This document shows positions 36,968 to 45,376 of a stretch of DNA of 64,000 bases, piece after piece. The first letter of the stretch is position 1; every line of letters begins with the position of its first letter. The stretch comes from Leucobacter chinensis (GTDB taxonomy: Bacteria; Actinomycetota; Actinomycetes; Actinomycetales; Microbacteriaceae): NCBI RefSeq assembly GCF_019049105.1, contig NZ_JAHQZR010000004.1, positions 144,631-208,630 on the forward strand. Reading direction: 5' to 3'. The notes below the pieces were generated by a model. That model saw only the letters and a program-made list of their open reading frames with translations. It did not search any database and was not told where the DNA came from. The position numbers were made by a program, and so were the translations under genes.

Positions 36968-37900
36968 ATGAACACAACGATCGTGGTTTCGGTGCCTGAT
37001 GAACGACTGCTTGCCTCGCTAGAAGACGCCGAGGGCGTTGAATGCCTGCTCTGGGACATGAGCGGTGAAGCTCCTCGAAATGACATCGATCTTGTCGTAC
37101 CGCCGTACTGGGATGGGGTGCGACCGCTCGCTCGCCTTGAGGGCATGAATGTGCAGCTCGTGCAGTGGCAGTCGATCGGTTTCGACGGTGTCGCAAATGC
37201 GCTGCCAGCGGGCATGCGGCTCGCCAACGCGACGAGTGTGCACGAGACTGCGACGGCCGAGCTCGCCGTCGGCATCACGATCGCTGCGCAGCGCGGCTTT
37301 GCCGAGGCGGTGCATAACCAAACGAAGGGTCTGTGGCATAACGAGACCAGGCGAGGCCTCGCCGACAAACGCGTGCTGCTGCTCGGGTACGGGGGAGTGA
37401 GCAAAGCCATCGAAGCCCGTCTGCTGCCGTTTGAGGTCGACATCACCAGGGTCGCATCACGGGCCCGCACCGAGCAGCTGCCCGGGGGTGAGACGGTCTC
37501 GGTGCACGGGATTGACGAGCTTGACGCGCTGCTGCCCGAAGCCGACATCGTCATGATCGGCCTGCCACTCAGCGATGCAACGAGGGGCCTCTTTGGTCGC
37601 GAACGCCTCGCCCTCATGCGTGACGACGCTCTGCTCGTGAACGTCGGCCGAGGCCCCATTGTCGTTACTGACGACCTCGTGGCAGAGCTGCAGACGGGGC
37701 GCATCCGTGCCGCCCTCGACGTCGTCGACCCGGAGCCGTTGCCAGAGGGCCACCCGCTGTGGGCGTGCGAGAACGCCTTCATCACCCCGCACAACGGTGG
37801 TGACTCGCAGGCCATGCACCCACGGATCGTGCGCCTCATCAAGCGTCAGGTCGAGCACCTGCGCGCGGGCGAGACCCCCGAAAATATCGTTCTTTCCTGA
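36968..37900 (+). CDS. D-isomer-specific 2-hydroxyacid dehydrogenase
   Basis: 310 residues with the family layout. The NAD-binding fold has VLLLGYGGVSKAIEARLLP (a GxGxxS variant of the GxGxxG loop), and the catalytic set is Arg near NVGRGPIVVTDDLV-preceding strand, Glu in LDVVDPEPLPEGHPLW and His in TPHNGGDSQAMHP. It resembles phosphoglycerate/hydroxypyruvate-type dehydrogenases that reduce small 2-keto acids with NAD(P)H. The substrate cannot be told. It is monocistronic; the dispersed element copy B lies behind it. Confidence 0.9.
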   Translation: MNTTIVVSVPDERLLASLEDAEGVECLLWDMSGEAPRNDIDLVVPPYWDGVRPLARLEGMNVQLVQWQSIGFDGVANALPAGMRLANATSVHETATAELAVGITIAAQRGFAEAVHNQTKGLWHNETRRGLADKRVLLLGYGGVSKAIEARLLPFEVDITRVASRARTEQLPGGETVSVHGIDELDALLPEADIVMIGLPLSDATRGLFGRERLALMRDDALLVNVGRGPIVVTDDLVAELQTGRIRAALDVVDPEPLPEGHPLWACENAFITPHNGGDSQAMHPRIVRLIKRQVEHLRAGETPENIVLS

Positions 37901-37969
37901 CGCGTGCTGCCTGGTCTCCTGGCGCGCTGCGTTCGTTTATGGGCTGCAACTTCTGCTGCCGACTCGCTC

Positions 37970-38043
37970 ACCATTGCCTGATTTTCGCCTCATTTTACCC
38001 GGAAAACCCCCAAAACCGAGCAAAAATCACGCAATAGTTGCCG
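37970..38043. repeat. Dispersed intergenic element, copy B (inverted relative to copy A)
   Basis: On the minus strand it starts CGGCAACTATTGCGTGATTT and ends TCAGGCAATGGTGAGCGA, matching both ends of 6932-7010 while the middle has diverged apart from a shared GGTTTT. It sits between the converging dehydrogenase and carboxypeptidase genes. Confidence 0.6.
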
Positions 38044-38075
38044 TGAGCCCCGGCAGCAGTGCACCGAACCCGCCC

Positions 38076-38909
38076 TCACTCCAGGTACGTCGGCGCAGCC
38101 GCCAGCTCGAAGTACTCCTCGAGGGTCGCGACGCCCCGCTCGCGCATCTCGAGCGCGAGCGGCTCGCCCACGTAGCGAAAGTGCCACGGCTCGAAGGTGT
38201 AGCCGGTCACGTGCTCTGACCCGGCGGGGTAGCGCAGTATCCAGCCGTGCTCTGCCGCGTGCTCGGCGAGCCAGGCACCAGCCGCTGTGTCGGCGAAGCA
38301 TGCCCAGAGGTAGCACGATGATGCGTCGTCAAAGTCTGCCGTGAGGCCGGTCTGGTGCTCAGAGAACCCGGGGCGGGCAGAGTAGGTGTCGGCCTCGGCC
38401 TGGCCGTCACGGGCGATGTAGCTCGTGTAGAGGTACTCCTGCTTCGCGTAGTCGCGGTATGCGCTGCCGATGCGAAACCAGACCCCGTCGGCGCTCGCCG
38501 CCTGCGCCATGCGGGTTGCAGCGGCGGCAGCCTCGGCGCGCAGCGGCTGGCCGTTCACATTGTCGATTCCCTCAGGCATAACGAGATCGCTGGGCTCGTA
38601 ATCGAGCGGATCGAGCGGCCTGTGCTTGTTCGTCACCACCCATAGCGACGAGGGGTCGTCGATCGAGTGCTGCGGCAGGGCATCGCTCCTGGCGTCAGAA
38701 GCGAAGCCGGGCCCGGCAGGATCCGCAGCAGCGGTTGGGTCAGCCGCCTCGAGTACGGGCGGTGCGGGGGTTTCTGCCTTCGTGCTCGGAGTGCTCGGTT
38801 CTTCGGCCGCTGGGCTCGGTTCGGGGGCGCAGGCCACGGCGCCCACGGCAACCGAAATCGCAACGGCGAGGGCTGAAGCGGTGGTAGTGATGGCACGAGC
38901 GGGGCGCAT
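38076..38909 (-). CDS. VanY-type D-alanyl-D-alanine carboxypeptidase, lipoprotein
   Basis: 277 residues. The N-terminal signal ends AVGAVACAPEPS, a lipobox-like A-V-A-C, then a long Ser/Pro/Ala linker (about 26-75). The M15B peptidase domain shows GSAYRDYAKQEYLY, the zinc motif SEHQTGLTADFDD (SxHxxGxAxD) and the second His in FEPWHFRYVG. It should trim the terminal D-Ala from peptidoglycan stem peptides on the outer face of the membrane. Its stop is 33 bp from element B. Confidence 0.9.
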   Translation of the reverse strand: MRPARAITTTASALAVAISVAVGAVACAPEPSPAAEEPSTPSTKAETPAPPVLEAADPTAAADPAGPGFASDARSDALPQHSIDDPSSLWVVTNKHRPLDPLDYEPSDLVMPEGIDNVNGQPLRAEAAAAATRMAQAASADGVWFRIGSAYRDYAKQEYLYTSYIARDGQAEADTYSARPGFSEHQTGLTADFDDASSCYLWACFADTAAGAWLAEHAAEHGWILRYPAGSEHVTGYTFEPWHFRYVGEPLALEMRERGVATLEEYFELAAAPTYLE

Positions 38910-38939
38910 AGTGAACAGTCTAGAGTTTCGCGTTATGCT

Positions 38940-39557
38940 GTGCGAGTGATTACCTCTGTGCTCGTCGGCGTCGTCTCAGGCCTCTCGCTCATCGTTGCCA
39001 TCGGCGCACAAAATGCGTTCGTTCTGCAGCAGGGCATTCGCGGGCAGCATGTACTGCCGGTCGTGTTGTTTTGCGCCACCTGCGACGCGCTACTTGAACT
39101 CGCAGGGGTCGCCGGGATCGGCTTCGTCGTCGAACGCGCGCCCATCGTGCTGGAGATCTTGCGCTGGGGCGGCATTATCTTCCTGCTCGGCTATGCCTTC
39201 ACGTCGTTCCGGCGCGCGAGCAAGCCCGAACGGCTGGTCGCGGGTGACGAGGCCCAGAGCTCACTCGCAAAAACCATGGCAGCCTGCGCCGCGATCACCC
39301 TGCTGAACCCGCACGTCTACCTTGACACGATGGTGCTCATGGGGTCGATTGGCAACGCCCAGGGCGAGCCCGGCCGCTGGTGGTTCTTGCTCGGAGGGGC
39401 GCTCGCGAGCTTCGGCTGGTTCTTCATTCTCGGCTACGGAGCCCGTGGCCTGAGACGCTTCTTCGCGACCCCGCGCTCCTGGCAAGTACTCGACATCGTC
39501 GTTGGCGTCATGATGCTCGCGATCGCCGCGCGCCTCTTCTTTGGTGGCGTCGGCTAG
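38940..39557 (+). CDS. LysE/ArgO family amino-acid exporter
   Basis: 205 residues with six hydrophobic segments. The family start is LSLIVAIGAQNAFVLQQGIRG and the conserved block after helix 3 is AACAAITLLNPHVYLDTMVL, both typical of LysE/ArgO basic amino-acid exporters. The start is the GTG at 38940 or the GTG at 38946; there is no ribosome-binding site, suggesting a leaderless transcript. The stop overlaps that of the convergent carbonic anhydrase gene by 4 bp. Confidence 0.92.
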   Translation: MRVITSVLVGVVSGLSLIVAIGAQNAFVLQQGIRGQHVLPVVLFCATCDALLELAGVAGIGFVVERAPIVLEILRWGGIIFLLGYAFTSFRRASKPERLVAGDEAQSSLAKTMAACAAITLLNPHVYLDTMVLMGSIGNAQGEPGRWWFLLGGALASFGWFFILGYGARGLRRFFATPRSWQVLDIVVGVMMLAIAARLFFGGVG

Positions 39558-40072
39558 ATACCCTCGGCGCGGTAGGCTGCCGAGAGTTCCTGATACCCCT
39601 CGGCATTCACGCGCACCCGTTCGGCCATCTCTGCACCCATTTCGCCGCGATCCTTCGCGGGCACTCCGGCGGCAAGGTGGCCGGCCTCGATGTGCTGGCC
39701 CTCAAGCACGAGTGCGCCCGCCGCGACGAAGGCGCCCTCGCCGATCACCGAGTCGTTGAGCAGGGTCGCCCCCATACCAATGAGGCACCCCTCACCAACG
39801 GTCGTGCCGTGCAAAATCGCGTTGTGGCCAACGCCGACGCCCGGCCCCACGTGCACGGGGGTGTCGATGTCGGTGTGCAAGACGACGTTGTCTTGAAGGT
39901 TGCTGCCCTCACCAAGCACGATTGGCGCGTTGTCGGCGCGGAGAACCGCCCCGAACCACACGCTTGCCCCGGCTTCGATGGTGACGTCGCCGATGAGGGT
40001 CGCGGTAGGGGCGATCCACGCATCGGGGTGAACGCGCGGGGTTTTGCCCGCGAAAGAATAGATATGAGCCAT
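39554..40072 (-). CDS. Gamma-class carbonic anhydrase family protein
   Basis: A 172-residue left-handed beta-helix protein made of hexapeptide repeats (IGDVTIEAGASVW, VLGEGSNLQDNVVLHTD). The three zinc-binding His are H66, H83 and H88 (VLHTD; VGHNAILHG), and R45, D47 and Q60 of the family are present. It belongs to the YrdA/PaaY-like branch, some members of which are active carbonic anhydrases. Trimeric and cytoplasmic by family. It is divergent from glyS. Confidence 0.9.
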   Translation of the reverse strand: MAHIYSFAGKTPRVHPDAWIAPTATLIGDVTIEAGASVWFGAVLRADNAPIVLGEGSNLQDNVVLHTDIDTPVHVGPGVGVGHNAILHGTTVGEGCLIGMGATLLNDSVIGEGAFVAAGALVLEGQHIEAGHLAAGVPAKDRGEMGAEMAERVRVNAEGYQELSAAYRAEGI

Positions 40073-40214
40073 GGTCTCACCGTACTCCCAACATCGTGCT
40101 CTTGCCCAGCCTCTTGTGGCCGGGTGGGACTACACTGGATGCCATTCGTGCGTGTCGGTGTGACCGCGCAACGAGTCCAAAGATCCCCTCGTGCACCTTG
40201 GAAAGAGTGACATT

Positions 40215-41600
40215 ATGGCTGAGCAATCCCGTCTCGATACAGTTATCGCCCTCGCGCGCCACCGCGGCTTCGTGTTTCAGGCCGGTGAGATTTACGGCGG
40301 TTCGCGTTCAGCGTGGGATTACGGGCCGCTCGGCACCGCGCTCAAAGAGAACATCAAGCGTCAGTGGTGGAAGACCATGGTGCAGAAGCGCGACGACGTC
40401 GTAGGCATCGACTCGAGCGTCATCTTGCCCCGTCAGGTATGGGAAGCCTCGGGCCACGTCGAGGTATTCTCTGACCCCCTCGTCGAGTGTCTGCAGTGCC
40501 ACAAACGTTACCGCGAAGACCACCTCATTGAAGAGTTCGAAGAGAAGAAGGGCCGCGAGCCCAAAGACGGCCTCGCCGAGATCGTCTGCGTGAACTGCGG
40601 CACCCGTGGCCAGTTCACCGAGCCCAAGGAGTTCTCGGGCCTCCTGAAGACCTACCTCGGCCCCGTCGCCGAGGAAGAGGGCATGCACTACCTTCGCCCA
40701 GAGACCGCACAGGGCATCTTCGTGAACTTCGCGAACGTGCTGCAGGCCGCACGCATGAAGCCTCCGTTTGGCATCGCGCAGATCGGTAAGAGCTTCCGCA
40801 ACGAGATCACGCCGGGCAACTTCATCTTCCGCACCCGCGAGTTCGAGCAGATGGAGATGGAATTCTTCGTCGAGCCAGGTACCGACGAAGAGTGGCAAGA
40901 GTACTGGATGGGCGAGCGTATGGCATGGTACGTCGACCTCGGCATCAACCCCGAGAACCTGCGCTTCTACGAGCACCCGCAAGAGAAGCTGTCGCACTAC
41001 TCGAAGCGCACGGCCGACATCGAGTACCGTTACGGCTTCTCGGGCAGCGAGTGGGGCGAGCTTGAGGGCGTCGCAAACCGCACGAACTTTGACCTCAGCA
41101 CGCACTCAGAGAAGTCGGGCAAAGACCTCTCGTACTTCGATCAGACGAAGAACGAGAAGTGGATCCCGTACGTGATCGAGCCAGCGGCCGGTCTCACGCG
41201 CTCGGTCATGGCCTTCCTCGTCGACGCGTACCGTGAAGAAGAGGTGCCGAACGCCAAGGGCGGCACCGACAAGCGCACGGTGCTGAGCCTCGACCCCCGC
41301 CTCGCGCCAGTCAAGGTTGCGGTGCTGCCGCTCAGCCGCAATGAGGCGCTCTCGCCGCTCGCGCGTGAGATCGCCCAGGAGCTGCGCGACTCGTGGAACG
41401 TCGACTTCGACGACTCGGGCGCGATCGGCCGCCGCTACCGCCGCCAGGACGAGATCGGTACCCCGTTCTGCGTCACGATCGACTTCGATTCGCTCGACGA
41501 TAACGCCGTAACGGTGCGCGAGCGCGACACGATGGAGCAGGTACGCATTCCGCGCGCCGAGCTCTTCGCATTCCTCGCGGAGCGTCTGCGCGGCGCCTAA
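40215..41600 (+). CDS. glyS: Glycine--tRNA ligase (dimeric class II)
   Basis: 461 residues, the alpha2 type found in Actinobacteria. The ATG at 40215 gives the standard start [25 protein letters not shown] lies in front. Motif 1 to 3 elements include [40 protein letters not shown] (motif 2) and the C-terminal anticodon-binding block [19 protein letters not shown]. Two Cys pairs (VECLQCHKR and IVCVNCGTR) form a probable zinc site. The roughly 115-bp leader was checked for a T-box and none was seen. The tRNA-Gly gene at 48875 is a substrate. Confidence 0.97.
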   Translation: MAEQSRLDTVIALARHRGFVFQAGEIYGGSRSAWDYGPLGTALKENIKRQWWKTMVQKRDDVVGIDSSVILPRQVWEASGHVEVFSDPLVECLQCHKRYREDHLIEEFEEKKGREPKDGLAEIVCVNCGTRGQFTEPKEFSGLLKTYLGPVAEEEGMHYLRPETAQGIFVNFANVLQAARMKPPFGIAQIGKSFRNEITPGNFIFRTREFEQMEMEFFVEPGTDEEWQEYWMGERMAWYVDLGINPENLRFYEHPQEKLSHYSKRTADIEYRYGFSGSEWGELEGVANRTNFDLSTHSEKSGKDLSYFDQTKNEKWIPYVIEPAAGLTRSVMAFLVDAYREEEVPNAKGGTDKRTVLSLDPRLAPVKVAVLPLSRNEALSPLAREIAQELRDSWNVDFDDSGAIGRRYRRQDEIGTPFCVTIDFDSLDDNAVTVRERDTMEQVRIPRAELFAFLAERLRGA

Positions 41601-41688
41601 CACGCCGCGCGGCCGCGCGCCGCACCGGGCTTCTGCCACCACCGCACCGTTGTCAGCATTGCGCACGACGAAAGTAAGGGTTCAGTTC

Positions 41689-42645
41689 ATGCAGCAAGAG
41701 CCGTACGGCTACCAGTATCACCGCCTGTTTCGGGGCATGCCCAATTACCGGTGGTGGAAGCCGCTCGTGTTCGCGTTTCTCGCGGTCACCTTCGGCTTCA
41801 CGTTGCAGGTTGCCGTCACCGGCCTCGCGATGGCGCCGTTCATCGCGGCCGGTGACGTCAGCTCGATCCTGAGCATCGAGTCGCGCATCATGGCGCTCGA
41901 CACGCAAGACCCGTTCGCGATTGCTCTCGCGTTCCTCTCGCTTGCGGTCTGGATTCCAGCGATCATGCTCGCCGCCTGGGCCATCGGCATTAAGCCCGTG
42001 GGCCGCATTTGGTCGGTGAAGTTTCGCATGCGCTGGGACCTGCTCTTTTCGACCTTTGGTTGGGCGGCTCTCGTCTTCGCGGTGACCCAGCTGCTCATCA
42101 TTGCGGTGCAGGTCATGCTCAGCCCGGGCGGCCCGGCCTTCGGACCCGACGCGGTGAGCGGCTTCCAGTGGAACCTCGCGATCACCACCCTCGTGCTTGC
42201 CCTCGTGCTCGTGCCGTTCCAGGCCGCGGCCGAGGAGCTCATGTTCCGCGGTGCGATGATGCAGGTGCTTGGCTCGTGGATCAAGAACCCGATCATTCCC
42301 ATTCTGCTGCCCTCACTCCTGTTCGCCGGCGCTCACCTCTACGATGTCTGGGGCATGCTGCAGGTCGGGCTCATGGGTGTGACCTGTGCGTGGCTCACGT
42401 GGCGCACGGGCGGCCTTGAGGCGGCAATCTCGCTGCACGTGATCAATAACCTCGGTGTCTTCCTCATTCTCACGACCGGCGTGACCGGCTCGACGAAGCA
42501 GGTAAGCGAGACCGGAGGCGCGTGGATCGGCCTGCTCATGCAGGTCATCATGCTCGCCCTGTACGCCGCGATCGTCGTGAGAAAGTTTGACGCCAAGCGC
42601 CGCGAAGAGGCGAAGGCCGCTGCTCTCGTGGGGGCGCTGTCATGA
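41689..42645 (+). CDS. CPBP family intramembrane glutamic protease
   Basis: 318 residues from the ATG at 41689, chosen for AAGGG 8 bp upstream. About eight hydrophobic segments contain the CPBP/Rce1 catalytic motifs: AAEELMFRG (EExxxR), LFAGAHLYD (FxxxH) and SLHVINN (HxxxN). CPBP proteins cleave within or near the membrane and are linked to bacteriocin maturation or immunity and to protein prenylation-type processing; the substrate here is unknown. The stop overlaps the start of the PPOX-like gene by 4 bp. Confidence 0.9.
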   Translation: MQQEPYGYQYHRLFRGMPNYRWWKPLVFAFLAVTFGFTLQVAVTGLAMAPFIAAGDVSSILSIESRIMALDTQDPFAIALAFLSLAVWIPAIMLAAWAIGIKPVGRIWSVKFRMRWDLLFSTFGWAALVFAVTQLLIIAVQVMLSPGGPAFGPDAVSGFQWNLAITTLVLALVLVPFQAAAEELMFRGAMMQVLGSWIKNPIIPILLPSLLFAGAHLYDVWGMLQVGLMGVTCAWLTWRTGGLEAAISLHVINNLGVFLILTTGVTGSTKQVSETGGAWIGLLMQVIMLALYAAIVVRKFDAKRREEAKAAALVGALS

Positions 42646-44012
42646 ACCTGATTGCTCCAAACACCCTCGTCGTCGTGGGCGATGGCTTGCCCGAACTCGC
42701 GGTCGCGCTCGACTTCGCGAGCGTTGGTGTGCCCGTTACCGTGATCGCCGACCGGGCCGCGACCGGTAGCGAGTTCACCGGACCGCAGTCTGACCCGAGC
42801 GGCAAGCTGGCCGCGTGGATCGACGAGGTCGCAGCCCCGCTTCCCGGCAGCGACTCGCCGAGTTGCCTGGCCAGCCGTCGGGATCCGCTGCCGCTGTGGG
42901 TACGCAACGACGCTCGTTGGGTGATGGTTCCCTCTGATTCAGTCTTCGGGATTCCATCGTCACCGCTGTCGGTTGAGGTGAGCGATGCGCTCGGCGGTGC
43001 CGCAGCCTTTCGCGCCTACCTCGATCGTTTGAAGCCAGTGCTCACGATCGGCAAGACGCAGTACATTGGCGACCTTGTGCGCAACCGAGTGGGGCAGAAG
43101 GTGCTCGACACGTTCGTTGAGCCCCAGGTGCAGTACCTTTTTGGCGAGCCGAGTACCGCGGTCGAGGTCATCGACCTCGCCCCTGGCCTGAACGAGGCAG
43201 AGACGCGTGCGGGTTCGCTCTCGGGGGCGGCTCTCGCCTATCTCGATCGCTACCCGGCGCTGGCCGCGGGAACCGAGCCTGATGTTGGGTGGGCGGCGTT
43301 CACCGAACTGCTCAAGAAACGTCTTGACCACTACGGTGTGCAGTGGCTAAGCCCCGAGGCGAAGGTCACGACGACGCGCGCTGAGGCTGCCGACGGAACC
43401 GTGACCTGGCTCGTGCACGACGGTGCGGCCGAGCACGTTGCGTCGATGCTGGCGAGTGCTGCGCCCCTCGCGGCAGACGGTGCCGTGCGTTACGAGATCG
43501 CGTTCTCGCACGCGGCGCCCGAGTGGTGGCCAGCGCCAACTGGCGAGACGGCTGCCGCACTCCAGCTCGCGACAGTGACCGCGCTGCCCACCGATGGGGC
43601 AGGGGTCAACGGGCAAACCTGGTCGGCTCGCACGGTCGTACAGGCTGACGGCGCCGCGGGGTCGGTGCTGCGTGGGCCCGTTGTCACCGCCGCGAGCCAG
43701 GCTCCTGGCACGACTGAACTCGGGCACCTGTGCGCGACCTTTGGTCTTGACCGGCCGAGTGAAGAGGCCGTGAGCGTTTGTGAACGCGCCGCCTACGCTC
43801 CGGTGAACCCCGTCGCTCAGGCTAGCAAGTCGGCAAACGCCGCCAAGGGCTCGACCGAGGCAGCCACCGACGAGTCCGATACCGCGACGGTTGCGACTGA
43901 GATGCGCGTTGAGTGTGGCGTTGCCTCGTCAGAGCGCGGGCTCGCTGAGGCGCTCGAACGGGCGCGCACGCAGGCGAAAGAGCTGCGTCGCGAGGCACTC
44001 GGCCTTGTGTGA
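42642..44012 (+). CDS. Degenerate protoporphyrinogen oxidase-like flavoprotein homologue
   Basis: 456 residues. The N-terminal Rossmann loop reads VVVGDGLPELAVALDFA (G13-D-G-L-P-E18): the third Gly of GxGxxG is Glu. The segment LVRNRVGQKVLDTFVEPQVQ plus FGEPS and AGSLSGAALAYLDRYPALA matches the HemY/HemG region that contacts the isoalloxazine and substrate. The C-terminal FAD-closing GD motif and the usual HGxG elements are absent, and the end is Ala-rich and helical. It is therefore probably not a working oxidase. Translationally coupled to the CPBP protease gene. A different FAD-independent role is inference. Confidence 0.6.
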   Translation: MNLIAPNTLVVVGDGLPELAVALDFASVGVPVTVIADRAATGSEFTGPQSDPSGKLAAWIDEVAAPLPGSDSPSCLASRRDPLPLWVRNDARWVMVPSDSVFGIPSSPLSVEVSDALGGAAAFRAYLDRLKPVLTIGKTQYIGDLVRNRVGQKVLDTFVEPQVQYLFGEPSTAVEVIDLAPGLNEAETRAGSLSGAALAYLDRYPALAAGTEPDVGWAAFTELLKKRLDHYGVQWLSPEAKVTTTRAEAADGTVTWLVHDGAAEHVASMLASAAPLAADGAVRYEIAFSHAAPEWWPAPTGETAAALQLATVTALPTDGAGVNGQTWSARTVVQADGAAGSVLRGPVVTAASQAPGTTELGHLCATFGLDRPSEEAVSVCERAAYAPVNPVAQASKSANAAKGSTEAATDESDTATVATEMRVECGVASSERGLAEALERARTQAKELRREALGLV

Positions 44013-44134
44013 TCGCACAGAAAGCGGCGGGCGGGGAGGCCGCGACCTGATGCGTTCCTAAAATGGAATATACATCGTGGTGACACGTATGTAGGCTGGT
44101 GGGGTATGACTCACCAAAACCGACGGAGGAAACA

Positions 44135-44452
44135 GTGAAGGGCAAAGTAGGGCTCGTGCTCGGCTTCGGAATTGGTTACGTGCTTGGCTCACGGGCTGGC
44201 CGCAAACGGTACGAGCAGATTAAGAAGACCGCGGGAAATGTATGGAACAGCGGCCCAGTTCAGGCGGTCGCCCAGAAGGTAACGGGTGCGGTTTCTGACC
44301 AGGCTCGCCAGGCACAGAACTTCGTGCTCGGCAAAACCCAGGCCCTCGTGCACGCTGCGACCGCGCCAAAACGCCCCGAAGATGTTGCCGTGCAGCAGAA
44401 GTCGAAGGCTGATGAAGCGGCGGCTCCCAAGCCGGCAGGCGCATCGTCATGA
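44135..44452 (+). CDS. Small YtxH-like membrane-associated protein
   Basis: 105 residues from a GTG at 44135 preceded by GGAGGA. An N-terminal glycine-rich hydrophobic helix (GLVLGFGIGYVLGSRAGRKRYEQI) is followed by an amphipathic, Lys/Ala-rich helical tail, the layout of YtxH-type proteins. It begins a three-gene unit with the holin-X and DUF3618 genes, each overlapping the next by 4 bp. This trio is common in Actinobacteria and associated with the envelope and stress; the precise role is not known. Confidence 0.82.
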   Translation: MKGKVGLVLGFGIGYVLGSRAGRKRYEQIKKTAGNVWNSGPVQAVAQKVTGAVSDQARQAQNFVLGKTQALVHAATAPKRPEDVAVQQKSKADEAAAPKPAGASS

Positions 44453-44922
44453 GTCGCAAGAAACGTTCTGGTCCCTCGACCATTGAGCTCCTGCTGCGGT
44501 TGCCGCAGCAGGTCATCGCGCTCGTCAAAGCCGAGTACGCCAACGCCAAGGGTGAGATCAAGCGGGGCGTCAAGAAGATCGTCATCGCGCTGCTCTTCCT
44601 CATCGTTGCACTCTTCTTCCTTTTCTGGTCGCTCGCGGCCTTCGGCGCCTCAGCGATTCTCGGTCTCGCAAACGCGGTGTCGCCCTGGCTTGCGGCGCTC
44701 ATTGTTGGTGGTGGCCTCGTCGTGCTCGCGGCAGTAGCAATTGTGGTCGGTGTCATGATGATCAAGCGGGCCAACCCCGTTCCTGAAGAGACCCTCGGCC
44801 GTGTTTCAGACGACGTGACGGTCGCGACGACCGTGCGCTACAACACCACCCCCGACGCACGCATTCACGAGGCAACTGAGAAGGGCGGCCAAGCTGCGCC
44901 CGGAAAGGGGTCAGTACGATGA
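44449..44922 (+). CDS. Phage holin family protein (Actinobacterial Holin-X / DUF1469)
   Basis: 157 residues with two central membrane helices (IALLFLIVALFFLFWSLAAFG and LAALIVGGGLVVLAAVAIVVG) between charged termini. The SIELLxRLPxQxxxLVKxEYxxAK-like N-terminal helix is seen as TIELLLRLPQQVIALVKAE. Despite the family name there are no phage genes nearby, and chromosomal members are thought to be membrane-organising proteins. Middle gene of the YtxH-holin-DUF3618 unit. Confidence 0.88.
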   Translation: MSRKKRSGPSTIELLLRLPQQVIALVKAEYANAKGEIKRGVKKIVIALLFLIVALFFLFWSLAAFGASAILGLANAVSPWLAALIVGGGLVVLAAVAIVVGVMMIKRANPVPEETLGRVSDDVTVATTVRYNTTPDARIHEATEKGGQAAPGKGSVR

Positions 44923-45176
44923 GCACGCCAGAGCAACACCCTCGCGAAGAGGCTGACCTTGCTCGTGTCGAGCTGTACGAGACGCTCTCGCTCCTGAGCG
45001 ACCGCCTCAACTACGCGCAACGTTTCGACGATGCGGTAGAACGCACGACCGAGAAACTGCAAGAGGAGCGAAAGACGAACCCGGTTGGCTTCGCACTCGC
45101 GGTCGCCGGGGTTGCAGCAACCGTTGGCGTGCTTGCCTGGGTTGGTGCCTCGAAGATTATTCGCAAGTTCCAATAA
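44919..45176 (+). CDS. DUF3618 domain-containing protein
   Basis: 85 residues with the DUF3618 pattern: an N-terminal amphipathic helix with ARVELYETLSLLSDRLNY followed by a single C-terminal membrane helix PVGFALAVAGVAATVGVLAW and a short basic end. It overlaps the holin-X gene by 4 bp and closes the operon; a terminator follows after 6 bp. Confidence 0.85.
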   Translation: MSTPEQHPREEADLARVELYETLSLLSDRLNYAQRFDDAVERTTEKLQEERKTNPVGFALAVAGVAATVGVLAWVGASKIIRKFQ

Positions 45177-45181
45177 TCAAG

Positions 45182-45214
45182 CGTGATGTGCCACAGAAGG
45201 CACATCACGTTTCT
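45182..45214 (+). terminator. Terminator of the YtxH-holin-DUF3618 operon
   Basis: CGTGATGTGCC (45182-45192) pairs perfectly with GGCACATCACG (45199-45209) across a 6-nt loop, followed by TTTCT. Confidence 0.88.
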
Positions 45215-45376
45215 GTTGCAATGCCCTTTTTTGGGGCTCAAATTTTGCACATCTCTCCATTTCACGGTAGAAAAGGGAACATCGAAGGAAATGCCTTCTC
45301 TACCAGCTCTTGAGTCATCGTTAGACTGAAGGTGAGATGGGCTGGTGTTGCCATTTTCGATGAATGCGTGGAGTGT

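Noticed and set aside
40098..40214. T-box or glycine riboswitch in the glyS leader
   Set aside because: The leader has a GGGTGG string but neither the T-box consensus nor a specifier-loop fold or glycine aptamer core was visible.
44071..44107. Imperfect palindrome TACATCGTG/CACGTATGTA and a GGGTAT element before the YtxH gene
   Set aside because: It could be a stress-sigma promoter, but there is no matching -35 at the right distance, so it is not called.
44449..44922. Prophage indicated by a holin-family gene
   Set aside because: The Holin-X family is chromosomal in Actinobacteria, and no other phage gene, integrase or att site is nearby.
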